64,000 bases of DNA, taken from assembly GCA_910589415.1 (NCBI GenBank), contig OU342630.1, positions 26,693,867 to 26,757,866 of the forward strand, given 5' to 3'. This DNA comes from Malachius bipustulatus (taxonomy: Eukaryota; Arthropoda; Insecta; Coleoptera; Melyridae). Under the pieces are notes generated by a model. That model saw only the letters and a program-made list of their open reading frames with translations. It searched no databases and was not told the DNA's origin. Shown here piece after piece: positions 13,133 to 24,178 of the stretch. The translations under genes and the position numbers were made by a program. Within the stretch, counting starts at the first letter, position 1, and every line of letters starts with the position of its first letter.

Positions 13133-14190
13133 TACAGGGTGTCCGGAAATTATGAGCAAAAAATTAAGGGGGTGATTCTTCTTGATGAAATATTGCCAAA
13201 AGTATCTATAATTTTTTTTCGAAAACTCAAAAAGAAGAAAGTTATAAGCCTCCAAAGTTGATTTTTTTAAATCAATATTTTTTTATAACTTTTTTTCTCG
13301 TGTACGGATTTTCTTAAAATTTGACACACTTGTCACTGATGTTGCTTTACATCCTTGGTCCAAATTAGACTTGAATCCCTCGAAATCAAAAGGCCTTAAC
13401 TGCCCTTGACCTTCAAAAAAGGCCTATAACTTTTTTCGTAATATTTTTTTCTGAGTTTTGAAGACGCACAATTGAAGAACGTGCAGAAATATTCGGAAAA
13501 GGTCCTCTTTGTCTATCACGATAAAATGACCCGTTTCCGAGTAAAACTGTTTTAAAAATTTTCCTGCACTAAAATTGATCACCATAAACTATGATCATTC
13601 TGCAACAACACCAAAGCATGCTTTGGAAACAGCTGCAGGATTGCCTAGTTATGTACAAAACAGAGACATTCGTATATAAATAGACTTGGAAATGATTTTT
13701 TTTTTGAAAATGAAAAAAAATTTTAATCATTTTTTTTTAATAAAATAATAAAATAATTTTAATAAAAAAAAAATAAATTGCTGTCAAAATGAAATCCAAA
13801 GCAAACGTCTTGTTTCCTAGGCAACCCTGCCACCGTTCCCAAAACATGCTTTGGTATTGTTGCAGAATGATCATAGTTTATGGTCTAAAAAAGTTATAGG
13901 CCTTTTTTGAAGGTCAAGGGCAGTTAAGGCCTTTTGATTTCGAGGGATTCAAGTCTAATTTGGACCAAGGATGTAAAGCAACATCAGTGGCAAGTGTGTC
14001 AAATTTTAAGAAAATCCGTACACTAGAAAAAAAGTTATAAAAAAATATTGATTACAAAAAATCAACTTTGGAGGCTTATAACTTTCTTCTTTTTGAGTTT
14101 TCGAAAAAAAATTATAGATACTTTTGGCAATATTTCAACAAGAAGAATCACCCCCTTAATTTTTTGCTCATAATTTCCGGACACCCTGTA
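13133..14190. repeat. 1.06-kb foldback element, TACAGGGTGTCCGG ends
   Basis: The left end TACAGGGTGTCCGGAAATTA is mirrored at 14171-14190. The arms are complementary almost throughout: 'attaagggggtgattcttc', 'ttataagcctccaaagttga', 'aaggccttaactgcccttgac' and 'gaatgatcatagtttatgg' each recur inverted. The apex is an A/T tract near 13700-13780. Arm identity looks high, suggesting recent origin or ongoing homogenisation. No coding capacity. A 'CCAAAGCATGCTTTGG' palindrome lies in the inner left arm. Confidence 0.9.
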
Positions 14191-14717
14191 TGTATGGTTC
14201 AGCGCTCCATGAGCGGGTATTTTTTGTGCTGGTCGCTGGTCCCGTGAGCCCTATGATGAGACTAGGCAGAAAACGTGTTAAATAAGTTAAGAAGTAAGAT
14301 TTATGGATTTTCCTTTTTTTTAAGATACTTTATGAAAATCTACCCACACCGATCATAATTCACGGATCAAGAAAAAGTGAAAAGAGAAGAAAAAATCAAA
14401 AGGGGCTTGTTGGTAACAAGCCAAGAAAAGTAATGTGGAAGCAAAGCATTTAAAACAGAAGCGGCGAAGCAGGACGTGGCAGCTTTAGAGGGTGGCAAGG
14501 GTCAAAAAATTTACACCATTATTACAATTTGATAAATATCTTATTAAAGTTAAGGTACCTACAGTAATATGGACTGAAAATTATTTATATGAAAATTAAT
14601 CAAGTAAACATTATGTAACATTATTAACCAGTTTCTGTTTGATAAAATTACAATAACCAGCAGCGGTAATTTGTTAAGGAACTAAAATTGTGAAACCAAA
14701 ACTTAACAATAACAATA

Positions 14718-14980
14718 TACAGGGTGTTACAAAAAAGGAGGTCAAGCTCTTGGCCACAGATTGTTGGGCCAAAAATAATGACACTTTCCTTATGCCATTT
14801 TTCACATAGGCGTCCCATTTTCAAGATACAGGGTGTCAAACTTTAAATAAAAAAAAAGTTTTTTATCAATAACTCCGTTATTTTTTAAGATACTCACTTG
14901 AAAATTTGCATAGCCTTCTTTCTTATGCAGACACACATTTTTAGGAAAAAAAATCAAAGAAAATCCAAGCGCGAGCGCAC
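14718..14980. repeat. Solo left arm of a two-layer foldback
   Basis: It starts TACAGGGTGTTAC at 14718. After 109 bp a second boundary follows the junction TTTTCAAGA at 14827 (TACAGGGTGTCAAACTTTAA). The inner start and a GTTGGGCCAAA block in the outer layer match the complete foldback at 44153-45115. No right arm is present downstream, so this copy has lost half. Confidence 0.75.
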
Positions 14981-15647
14981 GAAAGGGGGTTTATGGCAGA
15001 CCTTGGCCCCCCAACATTTTTCTGCGTACGCCTATGGCTCTGATGTATGGTTTTTTTGATTGAGCGTTAATTTGTTTTACTATCCTCACTTTTATATCAT
15101 TTTGATTTAGGCCTTCGTTTACGAGATATATCAACATGTTTGGGTGTGTGTCATTGATCAACTTACTGATATTTAAATTTCCCAATTTCTTTTTTACATA
15201 ATAAAATTTATCATCTTTTTGAAAAATCTTGAATTTCATACATTTAAGAAGTAAAAAAAAAATTTACAATTCTACAATTGAAAACATTTAAATACCTACC
15301 TACTGAAAAATTAAAGTAGATTCGAAAAGGAGGGGGGCGTAGTAAATCTTTACTACTAATACTTTCTTACAGTCGAGCCGCCCCTTTACCCGCGAAGAGA
15401 GTCATTAAACCCAAACCGGTAAAGCGTAGGGTAGTGAAAGTTGTAGCCGTAATAAAGTCATTCCGCCTCCAAGCTCCAATTATTGTTTTATTGTTTATTC
15501 ATGATGGCTACTGATAGGGTAACCACTTAGGGGATTTTAGAAGAGGGCTTCTCACTGGAATCCTACTACCTGGAAACTTTCGGTAAAACACTACCCTGGA
15601 TCGCTACCCTGGATGATATAATTATTCTAACCACATTCTCCGTTACA
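14981..15647. other. Unassigned DNA with an 82-codon minus frame
   Basis: The minus frame 15239-14991 (MKFKIFQKDDKFYYVKKK...) is Lys/Asn-rich and of no family I recognise. Its end runs into the truncated foldback arm. Reading beyond its start shows no extension of a known domain. It could be a fragment of a transposon accessory protein or chance. Confidence 0.3.
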
Positions 15648-17354
15648 TACAGGGTGAACCATATGTAACGAGTAAATTCTTCACTGATAAAACTCTTTAA
15701 TATTTTTTTAGAATTGAAGAAAACCGAAACAAGTCGATTTTTTATTAAATGACATCCTGCAGCGTACATATTTTATCCCTAAAGTCAACCCCATTCGAGT
15801 GACAGCTTGGATTCCTAATTTTTTTAATGGGAATTAATACCCTAAATTTGTAATAATGGCTTGTGATACATTATTTGAAAGGTCTCTTCATTTCCTACTC
15901 AAAAATCATATTGGTTTTTTTTTGTTAATAAGTAATATACCGTTTAATTCTTGATGTTATAAGAAACGAAAAACATGAATCTGCAGTGAAAGAGATGTTA
16001 GAAATTCTCGCCTTAAACGTCTCGGCAATATGGATAACTTAACAAAAAAAAAAAATTAATGTAATATTTTTAGCAATATTTTTTTGCAATAAATTTGAAA
16101 ATAACACCATTTTTGTATAGAGAATGAAGAGACCTTTCAAATGAAGTGTCACAAGCTTTCCCTTCCCATTTTAAAGTTTATGGGTGGTAAGTGTCCAGGG
16201 CCGGGCCAAGCCTATTTGCCGCCTGCGTGCTGATACAAAAATTACCGCCCCCTCTCCCCTCTTAAGGAAAAATGTCTATCAAAGGGATGGCAAAGGACAA
16301 TTTATTGTAGGTAAAATTAGACATTAATAAAAATGTGTTCTTAGATTAGATAGGTGAATTGTGCTGTGTTTCTAAGTGAATTATGTCAAAGATATGTTAG
16401 CATATTAGAGGTCAAGCGGGGGGTCTGGGATTCGGGGGTTCTCCCCCGAGAAAATTTTGGAAAAAACAAGTAAGAAAATGTTAATCACACTAAAATCACA
16501 CTACATTTTCGCGTTACGTTCACGCATTGTGAAGGGCCGCCGGATGATATATAGAGTTGAATGGAAGTTAGGTTAAAGCCACCATCTGGTCCTAATATGG
16601 CCAAAGCCTTCGTTGTTCGATATCGTCAAGTCAAGAACAAGACATGTATATGTGTCACGAATTGGTCCAGAAAAGCAAAATAATATAGAACTCTAGGTAC
16701 CTACTTTTATTATAGAACAACCTGAATCAGGTTCGCCGTTCCGCGGGTAGTCTCTACAGGCCAGAGCCGTCCTAAGAAATTTGGGGCCTATGGGCCACTG
16801 AAAGTCATGCGCCCTTTTTCATATGAAATGCGTCTAGGATGGCTCCCACTAGTTGAACATGTACTGAGTTGCGAAAACTATAATAACTAAATCACTATAA
16901 TAGATAACCACAAAAAAATATTACTTCAATAAAAACTTCCGCTCCCAAAAGGTTTGCGCCCCTTGGCTACAGCCCTAAAATTATGTGGTTAGGAAGGCCC
17001 TGATATCTTCTAATATCGTGGAAAGTTGCCCCGGATCCTGCACGCGCCCCCCCGCCTCCTCGGCTATACTACCCAGTAATAATTTTATCGTGATATTTTT
17101 TGTTATTGTTATGTACTAAAAATTTTTTTTCTCCCGCCCGCCGCTCATATGAATTTTCCGCCTGTGTGCGGGCACGCTCAGCACACCTGCTAGGCCCGGC
17201 CCTGTAAGTGCCTGACTGAGGGGGTTAAAGTGAGGCGTGAATTTTTAACGCTACAGATTAATTTAATACTCAGAAATCTACCAGTTTCGGGTTTCTTTAA
17301 TTCTACAAATATCTGAGAAAGTGAGTTTATTCATTACTCATGGTTCACACTGTA
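15648..17354. repeat. Foldback element split by a hAT insertion
   Basis: The left end TACAGGGTGAACCATATG pairs with the right end CATGGTTCACACTGTA (17339-17354). Further inward, 'aacgagtaaattcttcactg', 'aaaggtctcttcatt' and 'gcttgtgacac...' blocks recur inverted. Removing the 1009-bp insertion at 16196-17204 and one target copy leaves a palindrome of about 690 bp. Noncoding. Confidence 0.8.
16196..17204. mobile_element. Non-autonomous hAT-type element
   Basis: The termini CAGGGCCGGGCC (left) and GGCCCGGCCCTG (right) are perfect inverted repeats. The flanks are TAAGTGTC (16188-16195) and TAAGTGCC (17205-17212), an 8-bp target duplication with one mismatch. CAGGG-type ends and 8-bp duplications are hallmarks of hAT transposons. 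No transposase frame is present, so it is a deletion derivative or MITE. It is more GC-rich than its surroundings, with 'cgccccc' tracts inside. It interrupts the foldback 15648-17354 and is younger than it. Confidence 0.85.
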
Positions 17355-18095
17355 AATTAGATTCATTAGATTCATTCATTCAATAATTGTCCAGTTTAGA
17401 CATATAAACGGCGAAGGAACTCGTCGGAATATTATTGTGAGAGTAATCAAATAAGTACCTATTACCTTATTTGCGATATTTAATCAGCTGCTCATTATTT
17501 TTTAAGTGGACATGAATTCATTATTACAATAATGATTTACTGTTGCGAACAATTCTTATAAGAAGTCAATATATTACCGTAACTATGCTGTCAGATATTA
17601 TTGTCTTTAGAAACAATAAACAATTACCTATCTATTGTATCGAATATAATTTTTTTCACGTTAACAGCTAGATTCACAATCAAACTGATTTTATTTATAT
17701 ATTGACCACATATTTCAATTATTGCTGATAACTCATGCATATAGTTTTCATAAATTTCATATTTCAGTTTCCTATTTTTAATATTTTATCTTGTGGTTAC
17801 ACTAACAATTTTATAACTAATTTCATTTTCTGTAATTTTTTCTGTGTTCCTGGTTAAAATATCTTTAACAGACCCTCTGTATATGATAAATCAAAAATGT
17901 AAAAGTAAAATATAAAGTTCAATCAACAGGTCTCGTTTCTAATACACCCTCGTTCGACTTTTCGCCATAATTAGGTCTATCAAGTCATCAATATGAAATG
18001 AATAAAATTGTGCAGCATTTCTCTAATTTAACCAATCTCATATCTTCAATGGTTTAGAATATCCTGTAGTCTCCCGTTAATTAATTCTAACCTCC
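17355..18095. other. Unassigned DNA, small foldback remnant at its end
   Basis: Mostly featureless AT-rich sequence. At 17980-18070, 'tgcagcatttctctaattta' and 'tcatatcttcaatgg' resemble the terminal part of the 5754-6743 foldback right arm, with a degraded 'atcctgta' end. No reading frame of note. Confidence 0.4.
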
Positions 18096-19042
18096 TATAA
18101 TAATAATAATAATAATAATGATGCAGAGGATGAAAGAAAGAATTAAAGAAGATCTAATAACAAAATGGAAAGCCAAACCCCTACACGGTCAAATTGCGAA
18201 TGAGGTGAATAAGGAAGAAATCGATCAGAGTCAGACTTGGACGTGGCTAGTGAAAGGAAATATAAAAGCAGAAACTGAAGCACTCATAACAGCTTGTCAA
18301 GCCCAGGCGTTAGCAACAAACTATTTGAAAACAAAAATTTTAAATACTGCCAAAGACCTAAAATGCAGACTTTGCCGATCGTTCAATGAAACAACACATC
18401 ATCAGGTATCTGGCTGCCCTATCCTGGCAAAAAAGAATACCTCGATCAACATAACAAAGTGGCAAAGCAACTGCATTGGAATATATGTAAGCATTACAAT
18501 ACTGAAGTGAAGGAAAAATGGTACGAGCACCAACCTGATCCGGTGATCGATAACCCAAACATAACACTTTTATGGGATGAGAAGATACATACCGATAAGA
18601 GAAATTAAGGCTATTAAACCCGATCTGCTACTGAAGGATAAGAAAGCGAAACAATGCCTTATAATAGATGTCGCAGTCCCATCGGATTACAATCTCACAG
18701 CCAAGGTAGCGGAGAAAAAGCTCAAATATAAAGATTTACAGATTGAGATACAGAGGATGTGGAACATGAAGGCTAAAGTCATTCCAGTCATCATCGGGGC
18801 AACAGGATTCATCTCTAAAACCACAACTATTTTAATAAAAGGAATCCCCGGAAAACACAATCTTCTTAGTATGCAAAAAGCCGTAGTGCTGAGTACAGCG
18901 GACATTTTGCGAAAGATTTTGTAGCGCTGAACAATAGTCATCCGTCTAAAAGAAACACCTTAGGAGCATGGTTTTGCACCCGGTGTTTACTAGCGAATAT
19001 TTTAAATACCTTAGCCTGAAGCTAAGTGAAGCATTTAATTGA
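18096..19042 (+). pseudogene. C-terminal part of a LINE with restriction-like endonuclease (R2/R4-group type)
   Basis: Starting after an (ATA)n tract at 18096-18119, the frame encodes a thumb/linker region and then a zinc-knuckle-like motif, CRLCRSFNETTHHQVSGC (about 18364-18414). The second block, 18600-18924, has KPDLLLKDKKAKQCLIIDVA, the PD...D/E core of the restriction-like endonuclease that R2, R4 and relatives carry at the C-terminus, and ends with VIPVIIGATG. The middle stretch (about 18432-18590) continues the protein in another frame: CNRH-like residues are replaced, but KEYLDQHNKVAKQLHWNICK and WYEHQPDPVIDNP are readable there. Two compensating frameshifts are therefore present. The reverse transcriptase is missing through 5' truncation. 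The 3' UTR runs to an AAT-rich tail near 19030-19045. Not functional. Confidence 0.85.
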
Positions 19043-19044
19043 AT

Positions 19045-20195
19045 AATAATAATTATAATAATCTTTATTTGTTTCCAACAGGTAACAATACACCCAATTA
19101 CAGGAAACTAATCAATGCCTAAATAAATAATTAAAGAGTAAATCCAATTAAATACAGTCAAAAAGAAAGTACAAAATTAACAAATGAGATTCTCCGAAAT
19201 ATTTCAACCTACCCAACAGAATAATCTCTCAAAAAAAAATCGAAATAATGTTTTCAGTTGCACTAAATGAAGTTTAAAATTAAAACAGTAATTCGTTATA
19301 AAGAAAAGAAATTTAAAAAAAATTTAGTTACTAAACTAGCTATGCACTTCAGAGACAATGGTTACCACTCTGTTTAAATTGTCAAAGTTAAGATCGCAAA
19401 ATTGTGAGATACTATTGGCATATTTACACATAAGAGAAACTGGAGACTTAACTAAAACATTAGAGTTAGAGTGCGTACAGTAAAATAAAGAGGAACTTCT
19501 AGAGTTAATTCGAGGGACCAGAAACGAGAGTTTGCCCAACAAATATGGACAATCTATAAAATTGTGCAGGAGGTTGAATAAAAACCGAACAACAGCAACA
19601 ACTCGTCTAAGCTCCAACGAACGCACTCCAAATCTGGATAGGAGAATTTCCTGATCAAAACCTCTAGGAGGGTAGACACCATCAATAATAAATGATATAA
19701 ATTTAAGAAACTTTCTTTGGATCAGTTCCAGATTACTGATATGACTCCCATAATATGGATACCAGATAAGACACCCATATTCAAGCTTCGATCTAATCAA
19801 TGTCGCAAATAAGGTAATCAAAGTCCCGACAGTTTCTATAAATGTAAGCGTACGTTTTGTAAGCCCCTGCTATAGTAGCGCAAATATGTTCAACGAAAGA
19901 CAGACGTCTATCGAATATTACTCCCAGATCCTTTATACTATCCAGCCTATTCAAAACTACATCACCTATAGAATAGTCATGTGTGAGACGCCTTCTTTCT
20001 TGTAAAAGACATGACATTACACTTTGAAATGTTAAGAGATAGCCTGTTAACAGTGCACCACTGGCTAAGGAAGTTAAGGTTTTTCTGCAACTCAAGACAA
20101 TCTTTCAAAGACTCTACTGACGTGAAAATTTTCAGATTATCTGCATAAAGCAATTTTTTGCAAGCTATTACATATTTGATGTCGTCAATAATAGT
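19045..20195 (-). pseudogene. 5'-truncated LINE (reverse transcriptase C-terminal half)
   Basis: On the minus strand this begins within the polymerase: 'KKLLYADNLKIFTSV' (about 20165-20120; the YADD motif has become YADN), followed by 'QWCTVNRLSLNISKC', LDSIKDLGVIFDRRLSFVEH (20095-19793 frame) and IRSKLEYGCLIWYPYYGSHI, RKFLKFISF and LLSRFGVRSLELRR (19821-19336 frame). One frameshift near 19800 separates the two frames. The protein ends about 19336, and the 3' UTR runs to an AATAATAATT-type tail at about 19045. Closest in style to the elements at 55173 and 57858. The endonuclease and finger/palm N-terminal part are lost, and the catalytic Asp pair is damaged. Confidence 0.85.
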
Positions 20196-20385
20196 TTAAT
20201 CGTGTGATTAAATTAATTTTACGCGGAATACGAATCAACAGATGTTGTGAATGCAATCAAGATTCAGTAATCAGATCAGATCAGACTGTCAATTGAATGC
20301 CAGTTCAAACGTGTGAAATTATAGTTAAATTACACTTATGACAGTCGCGGACATATTTGGGCATATCAAAGAGAACAAGTTTATT

Positions 20386-20532
20386 GCCCGTATTCACAAA
20401 CGATAATTTCCTAAATAATTACGTAATTATTTAAATGAGTGAGATGGAGATATACAGTTTTTTTGCAATAGAATGAGATGGAGATAATTGATTACGTAAT
20501 TATTTAGAAAATTATCGTTTGTGAATACGGGC
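20386..20532. repeat. 147-bp palindromic MITE
   Basis: GCCCGTATTCACAAACGATA at 20386 is mirrored exactly at the right end (TATCGTTTGTGAATACGGGC, 20513-20532). The next block, ATAATTACGTAATTATTTA, is also inverted, around a loop containing a duplicated 'gagatggagata'. Noncoding hairpin. No clear target duplication. Confidence 0.85.
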
Positions 20533-20868
20533 GTATGTGTGCCAAGATGCACACACAATTAATTGATATTTTTGTTTGAAGCACCCAAGATATTTCATGG
20601 GATCATCTTATCAGCGGTTGATTTGAAGTTCAATAATTGAACCTTTGGTATCGTTTGCATTTATACGGATCCAAATTTAGTTCTCGACATTCAGTAACCA
20701 CTCCTAGACCAACCAGATGGCTCACTGGACTATCTACCATCTACAAAACTATACAGGATCATTATTTATGATTTAAGAATAATGACTTGGCTAGTAAGAA
20801 AAAATAAATCAAGGCATTTCTTAAAATTTTTTATGCGGTATTTCTTAGTAGGTATTTTAAGAATATCT

Positions 20869-23116
20869 ATACAAGGTGATCCATTTTAATCGACAAATGT
20901 ACCTACTATACCTACCTGATCTATCAAAAAAGTGTCAGACAAAAATTGTCAAGGATAGTAGGGGCCGCCAGTCTGTGCTAATAACCTTGACCTTTATGTG
21001 AATTTACAAGGTCACTATTAATTTACATATAATAATAGAACTATTATTGCATTTTCAAATTCTACATTTCAAAAAAAATAATAATGGTTTTAATAGCTTG
21101 AATTTAAAATTATCTCAAGATATAGGAAAACGGCTTATATTTTCATGCCGTGTCTTATTGCGTATCTTAAATTTTTATACAAGGTGATGAAAAATAAGCG
21201 GATAATTTTCATCATCTGTAATAGAAATTTAAACTACCTAATAGAAAATCACATGTAAATGTAAGGCAGGAGCTTGTTGGCTTAAACGTCAGAATACTTA
21301 AGGAAACCACATCAGTGATTCTGCCATTTTATACATTTTTGATTAATAGAATATTTATAACTGGTCTACAGAAAGTCTACAAAAAGGGTGATTCCAGCGC
21401 TCCGGGTAGCTACAGGCCCATTACCATCATTCCTGTTTTGTCTAAGGTCGTGGAGATCCTGTTACACAGACAGCTTTTAGCTTTTTTCACTAGCAGTGAG
21501 ATTTTTTAGTTCGTCACAGTTTTGGTTTCGGCCTGGGCGCTCGACGGTGGATGCTCTGGTGGAGATCGTGGGGGACGTGGTCCGGAGTCTTGATAGGGGT
21601 GAGCATGTCATGTCGGTGCTCTGCGATCCTTCCAGAGCTTTCGACTGCGTCTCGCACGAGATCTTGCTTGGCAAGTTAGAGCATTATGGGGTCAGGGGCC
21701 TTCCCCTGCGACTATTGGCGTCCTATTTATCTGACAGGACGCAGTGTGTCGGATTAGGTGACGAGACATCTTCCTATGTGGCTATCAGGCACGGCATTCC
21801 CCAGGGTTCGGTCCTGGGGCCACTTTTATTTCTTATATACATATTATCAACAATCTGCCTGAGTACATGTCACCTCTCTGTAGTAGTGTGCTGTGTGATG
21901 ACGATACAAGCTTTGTCGTTAGCAGCAGCAACTTTGTGGACTTTGAGCTTTTGGCGGCCCGTGCGTTGAGGCATGCGGAGTGCTGGTTTTCTGCAAACAG
22001 ACTACGATTGAATCAGGACAAGACACAGACCCTTACCATAACAACGAACAATAGAATGGGTGGGGAGCCCATGTGGAGCAGCTCTGTAGAAGGCTGTCTG
22101 GCAGCCTCTTCTTGCTAAGATCTTTGAGAGGGTTGCTCAGCGTAAACATGTTGCTCGCTACATACTTCTCTCTGTTTCATTCGAGGCTGTCCTATGGGGT
22201 CGCTCTTTGGGGTCACCGTACCGTGGCTGCAAGGGCACTGCTTTTCCAGAAGAAGGCTCTGCGGATTATGTTTGGTTCGCAGTATGATGCTCACTGTAAG
22301 CCTTATTTTAGGGAGTATGGGATAATGACCGTCGCGTATACACGCGACAAGTGCGCGACTGTTGACACACGCTGATGTTCACTCGCACGATACCAGAAGT
22401 AAGAATCACCTGGTTAACGCCAAAAACAGATGTTATATTACTCAGAAGAATAGCCCTGACATTAATTTGTATAATTCCCATAATGAGGTTTGAAAAAATT
22501 ACGAACTGCGAAGATTCAAAAGTTCGTTGCGGATATACCTCTTAGGGAACCCAATTTACAGTTTTGATGAGTTCGCCGTGCCTGCCCTATGAGGAAGGGT
22601 GGTAGAATAAGCTTTTATTTATTTGTTTCAGTGGAATGCGATTTGTCTGTTACATAATAATTGTATATTAATGTGTTTTATTTGTTATTTTCCTTTATGT
22701 GTATACTGACGACTGTAAGCCCCACTGAGGGCATGAAACAGAAATAAAAAATCTCTCTATCTATCTTGTAGACCGTTATGAAATAGGTATCTTGAGCCGT
22801 TTTCGTTGTACACTTCTTTGAAGTTCGAAAGGTGTGATTTTTAGTTGTTTATAACTCATAAAGTTGGTTCATTTTATATTCAAACTATTAAAACCGTTTT
22901 TATTTCGATTTTTTTTTGAGAATTTTAAATTATCATAATATGTGGGGTGTTCCTTCTAAAAAAATTATTAGCTTGACCTTCGAGTGACCTTGAAAATGCA
23001 CGTGAAGATCAAAGTTATTAGCATAGACTGATGGCCCCTACCACCATCCTTGACAATTTTTGTATGAGCTCTTTTTTTGTAGATTTCCATTTGTGATTAA
23101 AATGGGTCACTCTGTA
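20869..23116. repeat. Foldback element interrupted near its loop by a LINE
   Basis: The left end TATACAAGGTGATCC (20869) pairs with the right end GGGTCACTCTGTA (23116). Inverted blocks include 'aaaaattgtcaaggat', 'taggggcc..cagtctgtgc' and 'aataaccttgacctt' on the left, against the same in reverse at 22975-23070. The innermost pairing is 'ataactggtctacag' (about 21358-21373) with 'ttgtagaccgttat' (about 22767-22780). The material between, 21378-22766, is a LINE. The core near the loop ('acggctta...ttttcat', 'tacaaggtgatgaaaaat') resembles the cores of the foldbacks at 26329-26966 and 48593-49227. Confidence 0.8.
21378..22766 (+). pseudogene. 5'-truncated LINE with frameshifted reverse transcriptase
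   Basis: The first frame gives YKKGDSSAPGSYRPITIIPV (finger region, about 21380-21440). The next, 21496-21840, gives FWFRPGRSTVDALVEIVGDV, then 'VLCDPSRAFDCVSHEIL' (motif A, catalytic Asp kept) and GIPQGSVLGPLLFLIYI. A further frame, 21867-22060, has CDDDTSFVVSS, the YADD motif changed to CDDD. The last frame, 22073-22375, holds the thumb (YFSLFHSRLSYGVALWG). At least three frameshifts are present. A 3' UTR with an AATAAAAAATC tail ends near 22766. The codons are GC-richer than the flanks, suggesting a comparatively recent arrival. Jockey-like in motif style. It lies exactly in the loop of the foldback 20869-23116. Confidence 0.85.
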
Positions 23117-23860
23117 CAGGGTGATGTCCACCCGCCAAATGGAAGGTCATTTTAAAGATAAAAAATTGAAACTTTGAGAATTCGTCCAATAAAACGGCAT
23201 AACTAGTTTTTTTTTCATTCGGGCACGAGCGATAAAAAAACCGGTAATTTAGTGGTAAAATGAAGAACAAAAACATCGAGTTTACCTCCGTTCATCGGTA
23301 TAAATCGATTGATAAAAATGAAAAACTGTAGATAGTAAACATTCTCCTACCTTCACGCACACCGCGGGGCACTGCACTCAGTTGTTGGCATGCGTTTTGG
23401 CTGCCTGGGGTACATCCTATAGCGCAAGCCGAACCCACCCTGCATTTTTGTTTCATTCATTTTGCATTGTACTGAAGAGTCCCAATTAGGAGAAAATACC
23501 TGTCTACGATTTCCACCCCTGACTCACAGCATGACATCAATGAATGGCATATTGTTTTGCAATTTGTCGTTCACCTTTTGTGAAATTAAAAAGCGGTGAA
23601 AATATTCATAATTGAATCCAAGACAGTTCTTAAAGTGTCCACAAATGAAGGCCAGTTTAAGACAAATTGGAAACAATTGATTTTTTGAGATCACCCCGTA
23701 AATATACGTAGAAATCAAAATTTTGAAAGCCGCCTCAAGGTGAGACGTCAAGCTTCAAAATTTTCTCATCAAAACTTACAAAAAAATATTTGGAAAACGG
23801 GGCTACAAAAACCGCAGAGTGATTTTGCACGCCTTCACATACTACCCTGTAGAAAATTTG
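23115..23860. repeat. Decayed foldback ends
   Basis: A terminus TACAGGGTGATGTCC starts at 23115, sharing its TA with the end of the previous foldback. Opposite-facing termini are visible at about 23693-23703 (ATCACCCCGTA) and 23845-23853 (TACCCTGTA). I could not pair the arms, so these look like remnants of two different elements. Two overlapping short frames here show no domain. Confidence 0.5.
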
Positions 23861-24126
23861 TTGACAGTTTAGGTCCAACAGAATATAGAAAAATAAATGA
23901 TAGGGCTGCTCACCTGCGAAAACAAAACCCAAATCCCTTGGGAATATCGTAGGTTATCCCCAATCAAAATCAGGAAAAATTTTGGGATGCTGGATCACTT
24001 CCTTTTTTGCATAAGTTAATTTTTATAATATTTAAAATTGCATTCACAATGACCACTCATTCAGCTATAATTCTCTATTTATAGAAACAATTTCAAAGGT
24101 TTACATGCTATTTTAAAACAAGCAAT
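23861..24126. other. Unassigned spacer
   Basis: AT-rich DNA without a recognised feature, leading into the TATAATA-type simple repeat. Confidence 0.4.
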
Positions 24127-24178
24127 AATAATATATAATAATAATAATATATAATAATATATAATATATAATTAATAA
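24127..24178. repeat. AT-rich simple repeat (ATA/TATAATA)n
   Basis: Runs of ATAATA and ATATATAAT make up this tract. It ends directly at the first readable codon of the gag fragment. A similar array, 26139-26190, lies on the other side of the gag-plus-foldback block. Confidence 0.85.
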
